A DNA stretch of 64,000 nt. It comes from Pseudomonas sp. sp1636. Lineage in GTDB: Bacteria; Pseudomonadota; Gammaproteobacteria; Pseudomonadales; Pseudomonadaceae. Positions 60,007 to 64,000 of this stretch are shown piece by piece (position 1 is the stretch's first letter; each line of letters begins with the position of its first letter). The notes under the pieces were generated by a model. That model was not told where the DNA came from and searched no databases. It worked only from the letters and a program-made list of their open reading frames with translations. The position numbers and the translations under genes were made by a program. Location of the stretch: NCBI RefSeq assembly GCF_030376615.1, contig NZ_JARRAB010000005.1:186001-250000 (forward strand). The letters are read 5' to 3'.

Positions 60007-61074
60007 GTGCCTAGGATTTTGATCATTCTGCTGCTGTGTCTGCTGGGTTTACCCGCCGCCGCGCAGGAGTCGAGCGCGCCGGTCTTGCGGGTGGGCATCA
60101 ACGAGGTGCCGCCGTTCGTCATCCGCGAGCCGGATGGCAGCTGGCGCGGCATCAGCATCGATCTGTGGAGGGCGGTCGCCGAGCAGTCGGGCTATCGCTA
60201 CGAGCTGCTGCCGATGCCCTTCGAACGCCTGTTGCCGAGCCTGGCCGACGATCAACTGGATGTGGTGGTCGGCGCCCTGACCATGACCGCCGAGCGCGAG
60301 GAGCGCTTCGACTTCACTCATCCGTTCTATCGCACCGGCCTGGCCATCGGCGTGCCGCGGGGCGGCGATGGCAGCGGCTGGGCGGCGGTCAAGGGGTTGC
60401 TGTCCTGGCAGTTCGTCAGCCTGATCCTCGGCCTGGCGGTGTTGCTGCTGGTCGTTGGCGGCCTGCTCTGGCTGTTCGAGCGGCGGCGCAACCAGGAGCA
60501 GTTCGGCGGCACCCCGGTGCAGGGCTTGGGCTCCAGCTTCTGGTGGGCGGCGGTGACCATGACCACGGTCGGCTACGGCGACAAGGCGCCGGTGACCCTG
60601 GGCGGGCGGCTGATTGGCCTGGTGTGGATGTTCGCCGGTCTGATCATGGTTTCGACCTTCACCGCTGCGGTGACCAGCGCGCTCACGGTGGGCAACCTGC
60701 AGGGCGGCATCCAAGGGGCCGAGGATCTGCGGCGTGCTCATGTGGCGACTATCGATGGCACCATCAGCGCGCGTTATCTGGACAGCCAGCGCATCCGCCG
60801 TAGCGACTACCCCGGCCTGCTCGAAGCGATGCGCGCGGTGCAGCAGGGCGAGGCCGATGCCGTGGTCTACGACCTGCCGATCCTGCAGTACCGCAATGGC
60901 GAGCTGGGCCAGGGTGGCTTGCGCATGCTGCCCGGCACCTTCGAGAACCAGTCCTACGCCTTCGCCCTGGCCAACGGCAGCCCCTACCGCGAGCGGCTCA
61001 GCCAGGAAGTGCTGCGCATAACGAACGGCGCTGACTGGAACAAGGTGCTGGAGCTGTACCTGGGCAGACCCTGA
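60007..61074 (+). CDS. Bacterial ionotropic glutamate receptor-like potassium channel (GluR0 type)
   Basis: 355 residues. Signal peptide (ILIILLLCLLGLPAAAQ), then solute-binding lobe S1 (VLRVGINEVPPFVIREPDGSWRGISIDLW near 26-54), M1 helix near 134-156, pore loop with the K+ filter TTVGYGD (186-192), M2 helix near 201-226, and S2 lobe (DLPILQYRNGELGQ). This order matches GluR0. Ligand is probably an amino acid. GTG at 60007 is chosen: GGGAGGAG lies 7 bases upstream and the signal peptide then starts at once. Confidence 0.9.
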   Translation: MPRILIILLLCLLGLPAAAQESSAPVLRVGINEVPPFVIREPDGSWRGISIDLWRAVAEQSGYRYELLPMPFERLLPSLADDQLDVVVGALTMTAEREERFDFTHPFYRTGLAIGVPRGGDGSGWAAVKGLLSWQFVSLILGLAVLLLVVGGLLWLFERRRNQEQFGGTPVQGLGSSFWWAAVTMTTVGYGDKAPVTLGGRLIGLVWMFAGLIMVSTFTAAVTSALTVGNLQGGIQGAEDLRRAHVATIDGTISARYLDSQRIRRSDYPGLLEAMRAVQQGEADAVVYDLPILQYRNGELGQGGLRMLPGTFENQSYAFALANGSPYRERLSQEVLRITNGADWNKVLELYLGRP

Positions 61075-61427
61075 GAGGGCGTGAAAAACTCTCGCCGACG
61101 GCGACCGTCCCCGGGCAGCCCGCTGCTGGCAATGCGCTACGCAAAAAACGGGAGCACTTCAGCTCAGCAAACGCCCCCGTTTTTTGCGTGGCGCGTCTTG
61201 CCGTGACTCGAATAACCAAGTGCGCTGTGCGTTTGGCTCGGATTGTTCGTAGCTGGGTGGTTTCAGGCGTTTACGGTTGCGGGCTGCAATCGGCCAAAAG
61301 CTGCCAATTGCAGAAGCTGGTGGACAAGTAAACGTTGACCACCCTACAGAGACTTAAACTCACGGTGGAAAACCGCGAAACGTTATCCACCAATGGTCAT
61401 CCTGGCCACATTGCTTTTTAAGCTTTA
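61075..61427. other. Intergenic gap between the receptor-channel and OLD genes
   Basis: 353 bases with no gene seen. It contains the terminator at 61139-61189 and a stretch (near 61283-61315) resembling short degenerate sequences common at pseudomonad gene borders. GC drops toward the OLD gene. The OLD stop overlaps a perfect hairpin AAGCTTTAT-CACAC-ATAAAGCTT (61420-61442). Confidence 0.5.
61139..61189. terminator. Bidirectional terminator
   Basis: ACGCAAAAAACGGG (61139-61152) and CCCGTTTTTTGCGT (61176-61189) are perfect complements; T-runs on both strands allow termination in both directions. It follows the receptor-channel gene and faces the OLD gene. Confidence 0.85.
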
Positions 61428-63107
61428 TCACACATAAAGCTTTTCGCCCTGTTGAGTGAGAGATTTTTCACAGATTTTCAAAATCGGAAGCCATCGATCA
61501 GACCATTCATCAAAGTTTGTAGAACTCAACTTTCCGACAAACCAATTGAAAAATTGCTCTTTATTTCCATCCTTAATTTTGAACGGCAAAATCTTTTCCT
61601 GCGCATCTTCCGCATATTCTTCAAACCAGTTCGGATGATCAAAATGGATCTGCCTAATCCAGTCGTCAGGCAAAAGCCCCTCTATCGCAAAACGATCTCT
61701 GACAATTGCGAACTCGACATTGCTATGAAATGCGACGTTCTTTTTACCAAAAAAACCTTGAAGATCTCTTCTTGCTCGATCGCCGGCATCGTCACCGTCA
61801 AGTAAAGTTATTGATGCACGCTCTGTGCTAACAAACTCGAAGGTTGCACGTAAGAAACCCTCTAGGCCTTTTACGCCGCCGTAATCATGAACGCTGAAGT
61901 CTCCTGACGTTAATGTAGGGAATTGCGGAGCCAGAGAGTCGGAAGCACGAAGCTTATCAATCACATGCTCAATGTACTTTCTATCGGTTTGCCCTTCAAC
62001 CAATACATTATATTTGGAGAAATTATAGTAGTCCGAGAATTTCACCCCTAAGGAGCTTCGAATCTTTTTTGTGGCCTCATGATAGGTTTGGAATTTACTG
62101 GATTTGGTCCAGCCATGTTCAAGATCAACCCCTAGGACCTTTGATGGATCCTGAGGTACAAACCCTAAAGAATGGGTAGTCAAGACCACTTGAGACTCAC
62201 TTGAGAGGGATTTCAGTAAACTTAGACACTGTGAAGCCAATTCTGGATGCAAATAGGATTCCGGTTCTTCCAGAAGCCAGATGGAGAGCTTTCCGTCGCC
62301 TTTCTCTTGCCTTGCAATCCAACAAAAGCTTGCCAGCAACACTGCAGATTGAATGCCCATGCCTTTCTGAAAGACACTTGTAGTATTGGTGTCCTTCAAA
62401 TTGAACCCAAGATTTCGAAAAAAATCGTCTGGCTCCGTTGGGAGTTCAAAAGAAGCTTTAAATCCGTCCAGTCCACCATTCTTTAAGAAGCCGTTGATCT
62501 CATTAGACGCCCCGGCCAAGGCTTGATTCAATGCAGTAAAATGAGGGTCGAGAACTTTGTGCATTTTTCTGAAAAGATATGGCATCACCAAGCTTCGATA
62601 AAGATCGCTTGTACTCTTCTCTGAAGGAATGTAGTGAATAGAAAATTTCCCTAGCACATAGTCGAAAAGCCTTCGCTCCAATCTCGAGTAGGCAACACCA
62701 TCACTCCCCTTGGGTCTTTTGGAGTTCGGGAAAACCCTATAAACAGGGTTCGAGTTTGGGGAGAATGTTAAGTAGAGTGTAATCTCCTCCTCAGAGCCGG
62801 CAGTTATTTCTAGCGCCGCCCGAACTTGACTAGTTATTTCGACTAGATCTGCGTCACCGGCTGAGTTTATATCAGCTATAGTTATCTGTATGTTTGTTCT
62901 AAGCGAGCTTTCACCTTTGCAAATGTCACTCTGAAAATCATACTTCAAATCATTCTCGTAACCTGTAAAAAACAGATGGATCGCTCTGAGAGTATTGGTT
63001 TTCCCGGAGTTATTCGGCCCTACCAATGTAACCATGTTTTCAAGGTCAAAATTCAACTCGTCCTTGATTGTTCGATATCCACGAACGCTAATATTCTTGA
63101 TTTTCAA
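61428..63107 (-). CDS. OLD-family ATPase/Toprim nuclease
   Basis: About 559 residues. N-terminal ABC-type ATPase: MKIKNISVRGYRTIKDELNF opening, Walker A GPNNSGKTN (30-38), Walker B WLLEEPESYLHPE, and a switch TTHSLGF. C-terminal Toprim: NVLVEGQTDRKYIE and LLDGDDAGDRARRDL provide the acidic metal site. OLD proteins are DNA nucleases active against phage or plasmids. Start: TTG at 63107 with GAGGG 6 bases upstream gives the family N-terminus; ATG at 63227 is possible. Codon use and base composition are clearly A/T-rich compared with all neighbours. No GajB-type helicase lies next to it. Confidence 0.88.
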   Translation of the reverse strand: MKIKNISVRGYRTIKDELNFDLENMVTLVGPNNSGKTNTLRAIHLFFTGYENDLKYDFQSDICKGESSLRTNIQITIADINSAGDADLVEITSQVRAALEITAGSEEEITLYLTFSPNSNPVYRVFPNSKRPKGSDGVAYSRLERRLFDYVLGKFSIHYIPSEKSTSDLYRSLVMPYLFRKMHKVLDPHFTALNQALAGASNEINGFLKNGGLDGFKASFELPTEPDDFFRNLGFNLKDTNTTSVFQKGMGIQSAVLLASFCWIARQEKGDGKLSIWLLEEPESYLHPELASQCLSLLKSLSSESQVVLTTHSLGFVPQDPSKVLGVDLEHGWTKSSKFQTYHEATKKIRSSLGVKFSDYYNFSKYNVLVEGQTDRKYIEHVIDKLRASDSLAPQFPTLTSGDFSVHDYGGVKGLEGFLRATFEFVSTERASITLLDGDDAGDRARRDLQGFFGKKNVAFHSNVEFAIVRDRFAIEGLLPDDWIRQIHFDHPNWFEEYAEDAQEKILPFKIKDGNKEQFFNWFVGKLSSTNFDEWSDRWLPILKICEKSLTQQGEKLYV

Positions 63108-63570
63108 TTTTACCCTCGATGAAATTGGCGAGTGTGCTCTAATTTTTGTCTGTGCGATAAGGCTCCAAATAGAAAATTGAAGCTCATCTTTCTTAAACTG
63201 AACGGCAATCGGGATTACCAAAATCATACAAGAAAATGCTCTACTACGTCTCTGACGCCCCTGTCGATCGTACCCTGAACCCATATCGTGAACTTTTCAA
63301 CTAGGAAGGGCGACCGCGGAACCTGGCTCGACTTTGCCAAATTCGATCAAAATTAAACGACAATCGGGGCAGTCCACGATATTGATACTGCCGAGCGTCA
63401 TCTCTGGGTCGACTCTGCCTGTCGTGACTGATCGCTCCTGGCCGAAAACGGACATTTAGACCAGGAAAAATCTTCTTTGGCCGACGAACCAAGCCAAGAC
63501 ATTGAATACAATGTGCGCCCGATTACCCTGGGCCATGAATATGGCTGCATCGAACAAGGAACTCGCCTCC
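63108..63570. other. Upstream region of the OLD gene
   Basis: 463 bases. The part near 63110-63300 is A/T-rich and likely carries the OLD promoter. A 52-codon minus frame (63297-63455) is listed separately. A TACAAT (63507-63512) may be the -10 element for the following plus-strand gene; no matching -35 was found. Confidence 0.4.
63297..63455 (-). CDS. Possible 52-residue ORF with CPDC motif
   Basis: Frame opening MSVFGQERSVTTGRVDPEM and ending PGSAVALPS, with CPDC at 29-32 (zinc-knuckle- or redox-like). RBS is weak. The first half overlaps a degenerate sequence pattern common in pseudomonad intergenic DNA, so the frame may be accidental. It lies upstream of the OLD gene on the same strand. 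Confidence 0.25.
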   Translation of the reverse strand: MSVFGQERSVTTGRVDPEMTLGSINIVDCPDCRLILIEFGKVEPGSAVALPS

Positions 63571-64000
63571 ATGGCCTCCGCAGATAAACAGCAAAAACGC
63601 GCCCAGCGGGCCAAAGCCAAGGCCAAGCAGAACCGTTCGGGCAAGTCCAAGGCCAATGTCGTACATCCGCTGCTGGCCAATCCGCTGATCAACGAGCCGT
63701 TCGATGATGTCGAAATCGACCTGAGCACCTTCGACTTCAAGGACATCGAAGAGAACGGTTTCGACCCGGCCGACTTCGACGATCTGTTCCAGGCGATGAA
63801 AGTCGGCGAAGGCATCAGCCTGCTAGCGATGTGCCTGGTGTTCCTGCAATACCCGGTGTTGGAGCTGGTGGTCGCTGAGGAAGCGGAAGACGCGGCCACC
63901 GACTTCATGATGGGCCTGCTGATCACCTATCGCGGGATCTTCCACGATGAAGACGAAGACACGGCAGTGGATTGGATTGGCGGCGACGCCTTTCTGAATG
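63571..64000 (+). CDS. Conserved hypothetical protein, truncated by window end
   Basis: At least 143 residues, no stop in the window. The N-terminus is strongly basic (DKQQKRAQRAKAKAKQNRSGKSKA), followed by an acidic stretch (FDDVEIDLSTFDFKDIEENGFD) and a more hydrophobic helical part (LLAMCLVFLQYPVLELVV). Charge segregation suggests RNA or ribosome binding, as inference only. ATG at 63571 has AAGGA 10 bases upstream; an in-frame ATG at 63535 is an alternative. Normal high GC returns here. Confidence 0.75.
   Translation, partial: MASADKQQKRAQRAKAKAKQNRSGKSKANVVHPLLANPLINEPFDDVEIDLSTFDFKDIEENGFDPADFDDLFQAMKVGEGISLLAMCLVFLQYPVLELVVAEEAEDAATDFMMGLLITYRGIFHDEDEDTAVDWIGGDAFLN

Noticed and set aside
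61428..63107. Gabija or PARIS defence system
   Set aside because: No GajB-type helicase or DUF4435 partner gene is adjacent, and the Toprim domain is in the same chain as the ATPase, which fits a stand-alone OLD protein.
61283..63455. Attachment-site direct repeats flanking the OLD gene
   Set aside because: Both flanks carry loosely similar short motifs, but I found no exact repeat of useful length and no integrase or tRNA gene.

Overview
The window is high-GC DNA from a Pseudomonas-type gammaproteobacterium. Nearly every block matches, by gene content and order, blocks I recall from Pseudomonas aeruginosa: zapA / 6S RNA / 5-formyl-THF cyclo-ligase, pepP-ubiH-ubiI, an iron ABC transporter, gcvT-gcvH, agu and spu polyamine genes, serA, rpiA-ilvA, rppH-ptsP and lgt-thyA. 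The blocks are joined here with junctions unlike the P. aeruginosa order I remember. No rRNA, tRNA, CRISPR array or intact insertion sequence was seen.

Region by region. 1-8.4 kb: an EVE-domain gene, a 43-residue membrane protein, cyclo-ligase, 6S RNA, zapA and a ZapB-like coiled coil on the minus strand, then a YecA-like gene and the pepP-ubiH-(DUF4442)-ubiI operon on plus. 7.4-12 kb: a ferric-iron binding protein and permease without their ATPase, then gcvT and gcvH without gcvP. 12.2-16.4 kb: a sulfide/persulfide-responsive operon (BigR/SqrR-type ArsR repressor with two cysteines 66 residues apart, two YeeE/YedE half-transporters, a DUF2892 protein, a persulfide-dioxygenase-like MBL protein, a SulP transporter) behind a strongly AT-rich double palindrome. 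16.4-18.1 kb: an MgtE-type Mg2+ transporter with a duplicated N-terminal unit.

18.2-33.5 kb is a polyamine block: aguA-aguB-aguR convert agmatine to putrescine. A lone binding protein and spuI lie on minus. Divergently, spuA-spuB-spuC-spuD-spuE-spuF-spuG-spuH encode gamma-glutamylation, transamination and an ABC importer. An unusual 30-codon coupled mini-ORF lies between spuG and spuH. 33.5-39.3 kb is accessory in character: a frameshifted transposase remnant, a full-length ModE regulator without mod genes, an orphan succinate dehydrogenase Fe-S subunit, a cysteine hydrolase, topB behind a perfect LexA box, and a small protein resembling cyanobacterial fluorescence recovery protein.

39-61 kb is mostly housekeeping: a chemoreceptor, a thioredoxin-fold protein, a lipase-like hydrolase, DUF2059, a 2OG oxygenase, DUF523, divergent serA and D-2-hydroxyglutarate dehydrogenase, an FAH-family protein, an SdiA-regulated-like protein, rpiA, ilvA, a HAD phosphatase, rppH, ptsP, an NRDE protein, TauE, lgt, thyA, and a bacterial glutamate-receptor-like potassium channel. 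At 61.4-63.1 kb an AT-rich OLD-family nuclease gene, visibly foreign in composition, interrupts this backbone. A conserved acidic protein begins at 63.57 kb and runs off the window. Several perfect REP-like hairpins are scattered between genes.
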